From Plasmodium malariae (lineage: Eukaryota; Apicomplexa; Aconoidasida; Haemosporida; Plasmodiidae), in assembly GCF_900090045.1 (NCBI RefSeq), contig NC_041782.1:1175001-1239000 (forward strand): DNA of 64,000 bases, given 5' to 3'. The notes beneath the pieces were generated by a model. That model was not told where the DNA came from and did no database searches. It worked only from the letters and a program-made list of their open reading frames with translations. Position 1 is the first letter of the stretch, and the number at the start of each line of letters is the position of its first letter. Below, one piece after another: positions 1-12,149 of this stretch. The translations under genes were made by a program, and so were the position numbers.

Positions 1-54
1 AAGTTATGATTAGATAGAAATTTCCTAGAGCATGGAGCAGCATAACTCCAACGC

Positions 55-3000
55 ATGCATTTCAGTATGTGTGTACATGTGTGCGTATACTATATGTGCA
101 CTTATGTTTATCTAATTCTCTACCTCCTACAAAAGAGATTGGAAGTTATATAAGGAGGAAACCTCACTTGGGGCTGATTCGTTCAGTCGCTTGTTCTCCT
201 TGTTGTGTTAAGGTATCATGTGCTGTGTTATGCTATGTTTTGCATTATTAATTTATTTCATTTTTCTGCTTTATCGGTGCTGCGGTTACGTGCCGACATC
301 TCTCCCATTTAGATGACGAATTGAATCTTGTGAGAGACTACCTGAACGAGTTAAGCATGTGTTCAGAAAAATTATACAACACAAATTATTATAATAGCTT
401 ATCAAGGTATAAGAAGCTAGGGGATAAGAAGGACTATGCTATAATGAAGTGCTTACGAATGGATGAAGATCAACGAAATCAGTTTACAAGCATCGATAAT
501 GAGGAATTCTCAACAAGCAAGGAATGTGAGAGTAGCCTCAACGACTACTCGACGGAAGAAAAGACAGAAGGACAACCAAAAGGGGGGAAACGAGAAAAAG
601 GGATAGAAAAAGGGAAAAAAAAGGGGAAAAAAAAAAGAGGGGGAAATCATAGAAAGGAAGACAAAAAGGAGGACAAAAAGGAGGACAAAAAAGAAGAGAA
701 TGAAATAGCGAAAGGGATAGTGAATGAGATAGCAAAAGCGAAAGTGAGAGAAAAAACAACTGTACAGGCGAATGGAAAAAAGGAAAAACAATATATCACA
801 TTCTCTTTTAACAAGCAAAGGAAAAATCAAAAAGGATTTAAAGATAGTGGTACAGATTACAAGAGCTGCAAACTTATGCTATCTCAAAAGGACGAGGTAC
901 AACCATTCGACAAATCGATACACAGAACGAAAAAGGCGTTACATGAAGGAGAGATAATAAAAGCATTTCCGAATAGCAAGAGAAATGATTGTGTCTATAA
1001 CACATATGATGATTGTAAAAAAAAAGAAACGAGGTTGATTGTATGTAGAGAGGGGAACAATGAAGATCATTTTTCTGTAGCTGAGCTGGGAATAACAGAG
1101 GAAGGTGAGAAGGAAAAAGATATGGAAGTAAAGACAACGACAAAACAAATAATTGGAAATTATATCAATAATGATAATGACGGAGTAAACGTAAAAAGGA
1201 GCTACGAAAGCAGCTCGTTTTGCACTCAAGAAGGTTCACTGACAAGTCAGTTGAACAAGATGAGTACGACGATTAAACCGTACAGACTTCTTAAAACCGA
1301 AAAAGGAAATAATTCATATAATGAAGATAAACATGAGCGAGAGAAAAACATAGTAGCCTTTTCAAACGAACATGAGCAAGAACTATTTGAATACCTAATC
1401 CTAAAAGCAAATGACGAAATAGAAAAAATTAGTAGTAAGCTAGAGAATAAATACAAGAATGAGTTATTACGTAGAGTTAACAATATAAAATATGCGTATG
1501 AAAAAGAAATAAAAAAATTATTAAAAAATAAAGCTTTTTTATGTGTAGAAAATGAAAAAATGAATCAGCAAGAGAAAGACAACCAGGAGATAATAAAAGA
1601 GTTAGAGCATGCAAAACATGCATTATTAAATGAAATGGAAAAAATAAAAAAAAATAATAATAATGAATGGATGTTGCATCATGATATGTGTTTTCAAAAA
1701 GAGATGTTAAAAAATGACAATGAAAAAAAAATTAGAAAACTAAGTGAGCAGGTGGACATAGGCAATAAACAAATACTGCAACAGGAAAAAAAGATATGTA
1801 TGTTAAATGACAATCTGAATAGCAGTAGTGAAAAGTGTTTTTACCTTCAAAGTAAATGGGTAAGATGTCGGAGCTCCGCTTATTGCACTGCTTACTCAGT
1901 GGGCACGGGGTTGTCAACATGCTTAATTCTGCGCCGCGAACGTGTGTACGTGTGTGTACATGTGTGTACATTGGTTTGTATGTGCGTACGTGTGTATATG
2001 CATGCTCAAATGTGATTCTACCCTCGTTTCTTCTGCTTGTGCTTTTAATAGGACGCAGGAGAAAGAGCATTACGTCAGAAGGACGAAGAAATAGTATATC
2101 GAAACATAAGGCTGAATAAAATTACTCATCCTCTTTTGTACCAAAGCAAATGCATATTCATTTCATCAATGAGCTTGTGCATTTTTCACGTATATTAGTA
2201 TCTTAAGTCTACACATACACGACTATTTTGTAGAGACTCCGCTTTGTGACTAGCCTCTTTTCATTTTTATTTTTTTTTTTTTACACATTTCAACATTTTA
2301 GGAAAACCTAAAAATAAAACTGCACAAATGGGTCCTTGAAAAAAATGAAGTTGAGGATAAATTAATGCAATTGCAAGATCAAAATGGGAAGGTGAAAAAG
2401 AAAAAAAAAAAAAAAAAAATAATAAATAAATGAATATAAATATGTGAATATACAAATAAATACATATATAAATAAATAAGAATGGAATAAGATGCAAAAC
2501 AATACAATACAATAAGAAGGAAAAATAATTACTGTCCTGCACTGCACGCATTATACGCGTATGTTCATGCTTGCAAGCACTGCTCATTGACTCTGTTAAC
2601 CATTTCTTTCTCTATTTTATCCTCTTTAATGTTTAGATTGAGAGAGACAATGACTGTCTAAGGAGCGAATTAAACAATGCAAAGCTCCATGTTGTAAAGC
2701 TGAAGGAGCAGAATGAGGAAGTGTAATGCTGAACGTATAAGCATGCGTGTGCGGATATCTATGCATGCGTGTGCGGATATCTATGCATGCATGTGTGTAT
2801 ATCTATGCATGCATGTGTGTATACGTATGCATGTATTTATTCCTGTATTTATTAAATTTTTTACGCATATGCATATTCCCTCCTTCAGAGAAACTAAAAC
2901 TTGTACTTTTACATTTTTTTTCTAAGTCGCTAGGATATAGGCTCATCCAAATTGGAGCCATTACAATATGATCAGTATGTATATTGCTATTTAACTTTTT

Positions 3001-5166
3001 TTTTTTTTTAAGTCTCCAGAATAGTGACTACGTGCAGTCATGCTACAAAAGAGAAGAAAAGAAGTTGAAAGAAGATTTAGAAAACTACAAAACGGTAAAA
3101 GTGCACAACGTAGTTAGGCATATATATATACATACACGTACATACGTACACGCATACGTACATATATATTTGTATGCATGGATCATTTTATTATTGTCGC
3201 GCTAATTTTTGTTTTTTTCCTTTTCAAATTTAAAGAAATGCGCCTTGCTAGAAAATAAAAACGATTTGACACTTTTAGAAGAGAAATATAAAAAATTGCA
3301 GTAAGATACATGTAACGTATATATATAAATGTAATTATCTGCAATCTGTTTTTTCTTTTTTTCGTTTTTTCTTTTTTTTATGAAGACATATGTACACTAA
3401 GTACTTCTACCAACAAACAACACACACATTTGTATATGTCTTTTTTCTTCTCTCAGAATTGAGTTAAAAGACATAGAAAATGAAAAGTGCATATATGAAA
3501 GGACGTGCTTGAAAAACGAGTAATATATATTTTCGAAAAATAAAACATGAAAGCGTTGAAATGGGCATAGGATGAACTGAGCTATCTTTTGTGTCTTCCA
3601 TGTTTTATGCTGTATTGTTATATTTTCCATTTTTTGCATTATCTGCATTTTTTCCATTTTTACTGTTTTCTGCATTTTTTCCATTTTTTCCTTTTTTTTC
3701 TTTTTTCAGAAGAACACAGAAAGACATGTGCACGGAAATAAAAAACCTAAAAAATGAATTGTACGAGTGTAAAAACAAATTGCATAGAATGAACAAGTCG
3801 AGTGTGGATGGTGTGCAGACAAGTCTATTCAAAGCTGAAGCAAAGGATTTCACCTTAACAGGTAGCGCGCTACATGGTCACAATGAAGAAAAAAAAAAAA
3901 AAAAAAATGAAAAACGGAAAAAGAAAAAAGAAAAAAGAAAAAACGAAAAAGGAAAAAGGAAAAACAAAAATGAAATATAAAAAATGAGAGAAAGCTAACG
4001 AACTCTACTTAATGGTGGCTTCTTTCCTGTCATATATTTTTATTTTTTAGAAAATGAAAGGAGTAACGGTGCAGGTAACAACGCAACTATCCACGCAGCA
4101 ATCCATGCAGTTAACGATACAGGGGAATTACAAGTAACGCATTTCTCAACAATTTGCTATCTTAATGTGTTGTGTTTGAATAAATTAAAAATTGTTCTCA
4201 TCATTACATAATATCTTTATGAGTATCTTTTCCATTTTATTTTCTTATTATACACATAATTCATGTACATTCGTGTGTCCTCATTTTTTTTTTTTTTTTT
4301 TTTTTTTTTTTGTTGTGTTAATACTTGTCTTTATTTTTTTATTTTATTTTATTTTTTTTGATAGCAAAGAGAAGAACAGATTGGCAAGGGGGAAAGGTTG
4401 TAAAAAAAAAAAAAAAAAGAAAAATACAGACAAGTATTAACACACACACAAAAAAAGAAAAAAAAAAATAGTAAAAATAATATAAAGATAAAACAAACAA
4501 ATAAGCATTCACACACACACACACACACACACAAAAAAAACTTGCAAATTTTCTTATTGTTTTGTCTCTTGCAGCTTAAACGAACTGGATACAACACAAA
4601 AAATAGCTTCCATAGAAAAACAGTTGATTGTACCAAATTTCTTTTTAAATTTAAAGAATATTTATCTCTTTTCTTTTTTTTTGTTTTTTTGTTTTTTTTG
4701 TTTTTTTGTTTTTTTTGTTTTTTTGTTTTTTTTGTTTTTTTGTTTTTTTTGTTTTTTTCTTTTTTTTTGAATTAAATAATTTCTCATTCGTATCCTTTAC
4801 ATATTCTCATCGTTTCAGCTGCTGAAGTTAGAAAAGAGCAGTAAAGAAGCCGAGCTAATAAGGTGCCCCCAATATAGTATGCCCTAATTATTTTACGAGC
4901 AAGTCGAGAAAAATGTTTGTCCTTTTTTGTCCTTTTTTGTCCATTTTGACCATTTTGATCATTTTGATCATTTTGCCATTTTTCCAATTTTGGATGTTTA
5001 ATATATTTTTTTTTTTTTTTTTTTTCGTTTTAAAGGACGAAGAGCTGAAGAAATTAAAAAAAAGGAGTTCCTTGAAGAGAAATTGAAATATCTGGACGAA
5101 AAAATAAACGTTCTCGGTCAAAATTTAAGATGTATTAAAGCGCAGAGTACCAGTGGTATGAACTGA
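55..5166 (+). CDS. 14-exon coiled-coil protein of unknown function
   Basis: I do not recognise the family. Exons that join in phase: 55-64 (first exon, uncertain), 313-1859, 2052-2093, 2302-2391, 2637-2720, 3020-3094, 3236-3300, 3457-3519, 3710-3861, 4051-4133, 4365-4396, 4575-4629, 4819-4862 and 5043-5166 (TGA). Together they give about 821 residues. Most introns start GTAAGN, GTATRT or similar and end in a pyrimidine run plus AG. The first large exon encodes a Lys/Glu-rich low-complexity stretch, then from about residue 350 a long heptad-like coiled coil (many K, E, N, L and no aromatic core) that runs through nearly all the small exons. No signal peptide or membrane segment is seen. A start at 32 with donor GTGTGT at 69 is an alternative. 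The last exon could instead splice at 5156 to an acceptor near 5555, adding about seven residues. Likely a cytoskeletal or scaffold protein; that is inference from the coiled coil only. Confidence 0.75.
2739..2840. repeat. 22-bp tandem repeat in an intron
   Basis: About four imperfect copies of a unit containing GCATGCGTGTGCGGATATCT lie between the exons at 2637-2720 and 3020-3094. The copies drift from GTGCGG to GTGTGT along the array. Purely intronic. Confidence 0.8.
4365..4396 (+). other. 32-nt micro-exon of the coiled-coil gene
   Basis: It is preceded by a T-run ending ATAG and followed by GTTGTA. It enters in phase 0 and leaves in phase 2. Without it, the next exon (4575) would be read in a frame lacking coiled-coil character. 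With it, that exon reads in the Leu/Glu-rich frame beginning LNELDTTQ. The flanking intron is mostly poly-T, poly-A and (CA)n, so the exon is easy to miss. Confidence 0.6.
4672..4768. repeat. T-run/G tandem array in an intron
   Basis: Alternating seven- and eight-T runs separated by single G bases, lying between exons 4575-4629 and 4819-4862. It may act simply as an extended polypyrimidine tract. A (CA)n tract sits in the preceding intron at 4510-4532. Confidence 0.8.
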
Positions 5167-5365
5167 ATATGTTCTCTATTAATATTAGCTTCATATGTTT
5201 AGCTTATATGAAATAAACAAAAGCAACACAACATGTACCTCGTCTATTGCTTCTTCCTTTTTTGTTTCTCTTTTATAATTATACCTTAAATTAGTTTTGC
5301 TTTTTACACGTGATGGTGCTTGTAAATGCGTAAGTATATTATTTTGTTTTATTATTCTATTTTAT

Positions 5366-5465
5366 CATTTTATCATTTTATCATTTTATCATTTTATCAT
5401 TTTATCATTTTATCATTTTATCATTTTATCATTTTATCATTTTATCATTTTATCATTTTATTATT
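5366..5465. repeat. (ATTTTATC)n array
   Basis: An 8-bp unit repeated about 12 times downstream of the coiled-coil gene, or inside its last intron if the alternative final exon is used. It changes to ATTTTATT at its 3' end. Confidence 0.85.
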
Positions 5466-5724
5466 TTATTATTTTATTTTATTATAGTATTTTAATGTTC
5501 TGTATTTTATTTTTTTTTTTATTTTTCTTCTTGTAATTTTTTCAATCCACCTTAGTATTGTCATACAAAACGAAATAAATTATGTATGAACATAAATATA
5601 TTTTTCCCTTTGTCCTTTTGAAAGACTTTTTTGCTCTCTCCTTTTTTTTTCTGTTTGCCAAGTATAAGGAAAAAATAGGAATGTATATTACATACACTAA
5701 CGTACAGGATATATGCAAAATTAA

Positions 5725-5836
5725 ATGAATGTATGTATGTATGTATGTATGTATGTATGTATGTATGTATGTATGTATGTATGTATGTATGTATGTATGT
5801 ATGTATGTATGTATGTATGTATGTATGTATGTATGT
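5725..5836. repeat. (ATGT)n microsatellite
   Basis: About 28 near-perfect copies of ATGT. Because the unit is four bases, every frame on both strands stays open and yields spurious cysteine/valine- or histidine/threonine-repeat ORFs. These are not genes. Confidence 0.9.
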
Positions 5837-6012
5837 ACGTTTGTATGCATATATGTATGTATGTATATATGCATACAAACGTACGTACGACAAAACTTAA
5901 TATTAACCTCCAAAAATAAGAGAACATAACCTATATTGTAAAAGAGTGTTTATAAAACGTGAGTGCAATTTTGTCAAAAATTTTTTGTTATATAAAATAC
6001 CTTATACGTTTT

Positions 6013-6200
6013 TAAGTATATATTTGTATTTAAGTATATATTTGTATTTAAGTATATATTTGTATTTAAGTATATATTTGTATTTAAGTATATATTTGTA
6101 TTTAAGTATATATTTGTATTTAAGTATATATTTGTATTTAAGTATATATTTGTATTTAAGTATATATTTGTATTTAAGTATATATTCGTATTTAAGTATA
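6013..6200. repeat. 18-bp tandem array upstream of PRT1
   Basis: About ten copies of TTTAAGTATATATTTGTA, nearly identical except the last one or two. The array lies 400-590 bp before the PRT1 start and so probably in its promoter or 5'-UTR. The rest of 5167-6605 holds only A/T-rich DNA with a poly-A run near 6441-6460. Confidence 0.9.
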
Positions 6201-6605
6201 TATACACATGTAAGTATATGTGTAAGTATATATATGAAGTATGCATAATTTGTTCAAAAATTATGGGTGTATTTGTTGAAATAAAAAAAATGCTCTGAGA
6301 ATACCACTGCTCTTGTTTTTAGGGGTATAACTGTAGAAGGGTAGTACTACTCGTAGAGCTCCTTTGTAAGCATTCCATTTGAATAAGAATGAAATGATTT
6401 CGAGTGAACACATAAACATGTATACGTTCTTTTGGTAAAATAAAAAAAAAAAAAAAAAAAATCAGAAAGTACAGAAAAACACAAAGGATTAAGATAAGGG
6501 GGAAATATGCACATCGTGGTCCTTATATTTGACAGATTTAGTTTTATAATTAAAGCATTTTCGTCGTTAGGGGTTTCCTCTGCTTTATTTCTCTAATCGA
6601 AGCGA

Positions 6606-8477
6606 ATGGCGCGGGAGGCACACGAATTGCTGGATGGTAGCAGACCAATACCTATCGACAGAATTACGTATGAGTTAGCACAAAATATTATTTTAGCTTT
6701 TGATAATAATGAAAATATTAATATGAACAATAAAGATGTTCAAATAGAAATAGAAGCAAGGGTCGGGTTGGTAGTGGACAAAAATAAAAATAGACTAAAA
6801 TTGCCGACAAACACAGATGCTATAGTTGAAAGTAGTTATTCTGATTTCCAGTCAGGTGTTGATAAAGATTCTTTTGAATATCTTTTAAATTATTTACATA
6901 GTATTACTCAGAGGAAAAAGGTAAGCATGTATACCAACAACAGTGGTATCATGAGTAGCAAAAACGAATTGTTAGGAGGTAGTAGTGATGATACTTGTAT
7001 TACCAACATAGGGAGAAGCACAACTAGTTACACAAAAGAAAGTGGAGGCATCGAAATAGCTAGTAACTTTAACGATAAGGAGAATGATTTATATAATTTT
7101 GTACCTCTAAAAACAGTTAGAAGTGTAGATAAATACTATATACTAAGCAACACTAATACGAGAATTAGAGTGACTACATATTTAAATAATGAAGATAAGA
7201 GAGATAATGAAAATATGGTTAAATCATTACATAAAGAAAATTTAAATACATGGAATGTGTATCTTGGAAATAATCATTACTATTTTGATGAGGATGATGA
7301 TGAGGAGGAGGAAGAAGAGAATGGGAAAAACAATTTAGCAGAACAGAACGGTTTGATTGACTATCGTATTTCAATAAATTTAGAGCATACAAAACCGATA
7401 AGCAAACTTTTCTTATCTAAAATATTGCCTGTACATGAAAGGATTAAAGAACGAACAACATTCATAAATAAGTACTTGGGAATTCAGTTGGATTTGACAA
7501 AAATTAAAGCAAAAAATTTAGGCGGAAGTAATAGCGATAATAGTGCTAATAAGGATTATAGCACTGGAATCAGTTATAATAATAATATGCTTAGCAAAAG
7601 GAACAGCAGTGGTAATGGTAGTAGTATCATTGGTAGTGGTACTTCTGATTGTAGCAGCGGCACCTGTGAGTTATACGAGATAGAAATCGAAATGCCGGCA
7701 AAGAGCATCTTAAAGGCTATATCTAACCTAAGGAATAAAAAGGATTCAAACTATTTACATTTCATATGTTCCAATTTAGTTAATAATATTAGAGGGATAT
7801 GTAATAAACTTAGCCATTTTAGAAAAACCAAAAGTTTATCCAAACAACCAAATGATAACAGTCTTCCCACTGTTCAAGTTAATTATATTCATCCTTTAAA
7901 AGAGAAAATTAAATTTCAAAAATATATACATTCTGTACTACCACTTATAGGGGATTATATGTACAGAGTAGTCTCAAAGAATGAGAAAAATATCCATACA
8001 ATGCTTAACAATACAGATATTTCAAATACAGAAAAAATTAATATTTTTAAAGATGTAATACATATTAGAAGACATAATAAAAAATCGTTAATGCCTATGG
8101 ATGAAACGTACGCTGAGAATAAGTGGAAAATTGTAAAAAAAGATGGACTTAAAAATGAGATCGTTTTGGTTAGTGAAGCGAGCGACTCAAGTGAAGTGAA
8201 TGACGTAAGTGAAGCACATGAAACAAGTGATGACGAACAAGAACCTGAACTAAATATTCATGATAGGAAAAGTATTACCACTACACTTGATAACTATGAT
8301 GATCAATGTAAATGTGCTAATGTAGATGACTTATGTACGAACGAAAATTATCTGTCCATTAACAGAGAACAAACTAGTGACCACCTCAACAAACAAGACG
8401 AAGAAAACTTTTACCATGAAAAACAAGTTATCCAAGAGGATACAAGTAAATACCAAGAGTTCTATGATGATACATGA
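6606..8477 (+). CDS. PRT1: mRNA-capping enzyme subunit beta (RNA 5'-triphosphatase)
   Basis: It removes the gamma-phosphate from the 5' end of nascent mRNA, the first step of capping, in the nucleus. The single-exon protein has 623 residues. It has the tunnel-fold (Cet1-like, metal-dependent) triphosphatase layout: an N-terminal strand with the glutamate motif IEIEARVG (about residue 40), a central arginine strand near NTRIRVTT, a basic strand RISINLEHTKPIS, the RIKERTTF segment, and a second glutamate strand ELYEIEIEMP (about residue 357). The paired Glu motifs bind the catalytic metal in this family. Asn/Ser-rich inserts separate the strands, and an acidic Ser-rich tail of roughly 100 residues follows. 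This protist/fungal family is unrelated to the human cysteine-phosphatase-type enzyme. The start is the first ATG after upstream stops. Confidence 0.85.
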   Translation: MAREAHELLDGSRPIPIDRITYELAQNIILAFDNNENINMNNKDVQIEIEARVGLVVDKNKNRLKLPTNTDAIVESSYSDFQSGVDKDSFEYLLNYLHSITQRKKVSMYTNNSGIMSSKNELLGGSSDDTCITNIGRSTTSYTKESGGIEIASNFNDKENDLYNFVPLKTVRSVDKYYILSNTNTRIRVTTYLNNEDKRDNENMVKSLHKENLNTWNVYLGNNHYYFDEDDDEEEEEENGKNNLAEQNGLIDYRISINLEHTKPISKLFLSKILPVHERIKERTTFINKYLGIQLDLTKIKAKNLGGSNSDNSANKDYSTGISYNNNMLSKRNSSGNGSSIIGSGTSDCSSGTCELYEIEIEMPAKSILKAISNLRNKKDSNYLHFICSNLVNNIRGICNKLSHFRKTKSLSKQPNDNSLPTVQVNYIHPLKEKIKFQKYIHSVLPLIGDYMYRVVSKNEKNIHTMLNNTDISNTEKINIFKDVIHIRRHNKKSLMPMDETYAENKWKIVKKDGLKNEIVLVSEASDSSEVNDVSEAHETSDDEQEPELNIHDRKSITTTLDNYDDQCKCANVDDLCTNENYLSINREQTSDHLNKQDEENFYHEKQVIQEDTSKYQEFYDDT

Positions 8478-8744
8478 TTTTACGAAAAGGTAAATTTATA
8501 ACTCACGTGCAGTCATGTGAATTTACGAAAACATGCCGTAAAATTGTACGTGTACTTTCATACATATGTATACATAATATAATACATGTGTGTTAGTGTG
8601 TAACATGGGAATGTGTACATTACCCTTTTGACCTTCCCTTTTTTTTTTTTTTTTTTTTAATATATTGCCAGTAATACATAAAAATATTTTTAAATTGAAT
8701 GTGCATACGTGAGTTCTGTTTTGCTATTTTTAACTCTATTTTGT

Positions 8745-8996
8745 TTCATTTCGTCCATTTTGTTTCATTTCGTCCATTTCGTTTCATTTCGTCCATTTCG
8801 TTTCATTTCGTCCATTTCGTTTCATTTCGTTTCATTTCGTTTCATTTCGTCCATTTCGTTTCATTTCGTTTCATTTCGCTTCATTTCGTTTCATTTCGTT
8901 TCATTTCGTTTCATTTCGTCCATTTCGTTTCATTTCGTTTCATTTCGCTTCATTTCGTTTCATTTCGTTTCATTTCGTCCATTTCGTTTCATTTCC
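8745..8996. repeat. CATTTCGT-type tandem array
   Basis: About 250 bp built from 10-bp blocks TTTCATTTCG and TCCATTTCGT in shifting order. Two plus-strand frames remain open and give HFVSFRFIS-like peptides with no non-repeat sequence. It lies about 270 bp past the PRT1 stop. Confidence 0.9.
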
Positions 8997-10133
8997 GCTT
9001 TTAAAATAACCGCGCGCACATTTATATGGTGTTTGTTTGTTTATTTTTTTCAAGTGCTATATGTTCAAAGTCATAACAATGGACTAATTTTTTTTTTGAG
9101 ATTTTTTTATTTTTTAAATTAAGACTCAAAAGATAAGAGCTCAAAAAAAAAAAAAAAAAAAAAAAAATGAAATAAAAAAGAAAATAAAAAATATAAAGTA
9201 AAACAAAAAATAAAAGAGTAAAAAAAAATACAAGTCTCCTCATGCTTTTTAACTTTATAAATATAATAATTTATATCATAGCAGTGATATATTTTTTTTT
9301 TTAAATTCCTAGTTTTTGTAGTTGAGGAATGTATTAAGGAAGAAATTTTTTTCTCATTCCTTCTTTCCTTAATGCCTTTTTTTTTTATTTTACTTTTTCT
9401 TTTACAACAATTAGGACGTGTAATTATAATGATGAACAACCATTTATTGAGTAAATAAACTTCTTATCACACCATAATATTTTTTATTGGTCTTTAAAAA
9501 AAAATATAGTTTACTTTTGGCTAATATATTGTAGTACATTAAAGAAAATCAGTCGAATGTAGATCATTCAAAGTTTCTTCCCCTACGTATATAATACCAT
9601 AATAATATAAAGCTCTAAAAATGAAATGGTTTAATTGTACCTTTCAAAATTTACGCGATATCACAAGTATATAATACATACAAGCGTGTGAGGCTTGTAC
9701 GCAAGAAGGCATTATATACCTAATATAGGTGTACATAAACATGTATGAATGTATGTATATATATTTGATGCAAACACAGTTTGCCTTTACTTTGCATGCA
9801 AAAAGAGAAACATCATGAATGTAAAAAAATTAGTCCTACAAAGAAAATATGGGCAATGAAAAAAGTAAAATAGCATTTGTAACTGAACAAAAAGATAGGA
9901 AAACTTCATCAAACACAAGAATGAGCATATATATATATGTTTATGCTTATATTCGTTTAAGAATGTAATAAATAAGAGTGTATGCATCTACAAGTGCACA
10001 CTTTAAACGCCACCTAATGCGCATACCTTTATATTTATGACCTCCCAGTAAACACAATAGCTATAATAAATACTTGTGCACTAAAGGGTGAAAAAAAAAA
10101 AAAAAAAAAAAACTAGCAAAATGGGGCGGGGGG

Positions 10134-10164
<31 letters not shown>

Positions 10165-11008
10165 GCCCTACATAATATTTCTGTACGCTGTTTTTCTTAA
10201 CACGTATATTTATGCTAAAAAAACGTCATTTGAGGAAATGCTAAAAGGTAGCTACTGCGATGTATAATATATAAATGCATACATATAAATGGATATATAA
10301 ATGCAATAAAAATGTTTAAGCGTTATCCTTATATACATACGTACATAACACCGTTAAAAAGGGAATAAATTAACAGCACTGTCATTAATGAATTATACAA
10401 AGGGTTATATATATTTTTTTTTTTAAATTCGATATTTTTTTCATTTGAAAGTAAAATATATTGTACTTGTATGATGTACTTGAAAAAGTAACGTACAAAG
10501 AGAAATCAAAAAAGCGAAAATTTTTTATTTTGAACTTAAATTGTTAAACGCTTATAAAAAAAAAAGAAATTATAGAAAACGAACAAAAATTAAACATATA
10601 CAAAAATAAAGAGAAATTAAAACATAAATAGAGCATAAATAGAGCATAAATAAAACTAAATTAAAACAATTAAAACAAAATAATTTAAACACCATCTTCG
10701 TGGATGATACATTAAAAAAAAAAAAAATTAAATTGCAGTTAACTACATCTTATATATATATAATATATATACATATACAGATTTTCTTGGCGTAACGAGA
10801 AATATTGTTCCCATTATATAACCCTTTAAAGTATAAGAAAAAACATAGTAAGGAATACCAGTTTGTGGTATTATCTACATATATGTACATATATATACAT
10901 ATATATAGATAGATATATGTACATGTAGATATATGTTTATATACATATCGATATATACATATACATATATACATATATACATATATACATATATACATAG
11001 ATATATAC

Positions 11009-11009
<1 letters not shown>

Positions 11010-11076
<67 letters not shown>
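11010..11076. repeat. (TA)n tract upstream of CYP19A
   Basis: About 33 consecutive TA dinucleotides, ending about 65 bp upstream of the cyclophilin ATG. It is preceded by TACATATA repeats from 10870. It is likely within the promoter or 5'-UTR; no specific regulatory element is recognisable. Confidence 0.85.
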
Positions 11077-11078
<2 letters not shown>

Positions 11079-11140
11079 ATTTATAAGGCATAATTTCATT
11101 TCGGAGTACTTCCTCACCTTTCGAGTCGAATATATTTACA

Positions 11141-11653
11141 ATGAGCCGAAGCAAAGTGTTTTTTGACATATCGATTGATAATAAAAACGCGGGTAGAATA
11201 ATTTTTGAATTATTCAGTGATATTACCCCTAAAACGTGTGAAAACTTTAGGTCATTATGTGCAGGTGATAAAGTGGGTTCAAAAGGAAAGAATTTACATT
11301 ATAAAAATTCTATATTTCATAGAATTATTCCTCAATTTATGTGTCAAGGAGGGGACATAACTAATGGCAATGGTTCAGGTGGAGAATCCATATATGGAAG
11401 ATCTTTTACTGATGAAAATTTTAAAATGAAACATGATCAACCGGGTCTATTATCTATGGCTAATGCAGGACCAAACACAAATTCTTCGCAATTCTTTATC
11501 ACCCTTGTTCCATGTCCATGGTTAGATGGAAAACATGTAGTTTTTGGAAAAGTTGTGGAGGGTATGAATGTTGTAAGGGATATGGAAAAAGAAGGAGCTA
11601 ACAGTGGATTTGTTAAAAGGCAAGTTGTTGTAACTAACTGTGGTGAATTGTAA
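11141..11653 (+). CDS. CYP19A: Cyclophilin 19A, peptidyl-prolyl cis-trans isomerase
   Basis: It interconverts cis and trans peptidyl-proline bonds and is a cyclosporin A-binding protein. The 170 residues form one complete cyclophilin domain with no targeting peptide, so it is probably cytosolic. The active-site set is intact: R61 in FHRIIPQF, F66, M67 and Q69 in PQFMCQGGD, the SSQFFI strand (Q117, F119), W127 in PWLDGKHV (needed for tight cyclosporin binding) and H132. A short insertion typical of divergent-loop cyclophilins ([16 protein letters not shown], residues 40-55) is present. It is intronless. Codon use is plainly coding, unlike the flanks. It lies convergent with CARL, as I recall for P. 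falciparum. Confidence 0.95.
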   Translation: MSRSKVFFDISIDNKNAGRIIFELFSDITPKTCENFRSLCAGDKVGSKGKNLHYKNSIFHRIIPQFMCQGGDITNGNGSGGESIYGRSFTDENFKMKHDQPGLLSMANAGPNTNSSQFFITLVPCPWLDGKHVVFGKVVEGMNVVRDMEKEGANSGFVKRQVVVTNCGEL

Positions 11654-12149
11654 GGGTAGAGTTGTACTAATAAAATTACACATGTTTATATGTATGCATT
11701 AATAGGTTTACGTGTATATCTAAATGTATATAAACGTGTGTGTATAAATATATATATATATATATATATATAAATACATGTACATATTTATGTTAATAGG
11801 TAAATGTATACAACAAATATGTGCATACTTATGAATACATAGGTACATACGCATATGCATATTAACCTAAGCCCATGTACATAAATAAACAAAGGGGGAA
11901 ATACATTTAGCACAGTTACGTAGGTTCACGTATATTTATTTTTAAAATGTGTGTTTATTTAATTTCCATTTTAAGTACATTCCTTTTTTATTTGTATATT
12001 TCTTATTTTTGAAATATATATAAAGAATTAATATGGAAGAATTCGCGTGAAAATAGTCAAATAAGAGTGTATCGTGTATTTTTTATTTTTTACTCCCTTT
12101 TTTTTTTTTTTTCTTTTTTTTTTTTCATCAATACGTGAAAAAGGAAAAC

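Larger units (their letters stand above)
8478..11140. other. Intergenic DNA between PRT1 and CYP19A
   Basis: I see no convincing exon here. It contains the pyrimidine-rich array at 8745-8996, poly-A runs near 9149-9167 and 10089-10110, a (TA)n tract at 10139-10164, TATA/ACAT-type repeats from 10870, and a long (TA)n tract ending about 65 bp before the CYP19A start. It presumably holds the PRT1 3'-UTR and the CYP19A promoter. A lysine-rich open stretch on the minus strand near 9240-9439 is explained by the T-richness of the plus strand. Confidence 0.6.

Noticed and set aside
8699..9122. Two overlapping HFVSFRFIS-type ORFs
   Set aside because: Pure tandem repeat translation in the PRT1 3' flank, open in more than one frame.
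9119..9439. Lys-rich minus-strand ORF downstream of PRT1
   Set aside because: Its composition follows from the T-rich plus strand; it runs into a poly-Phe stretch and has no acceptable splice partner.
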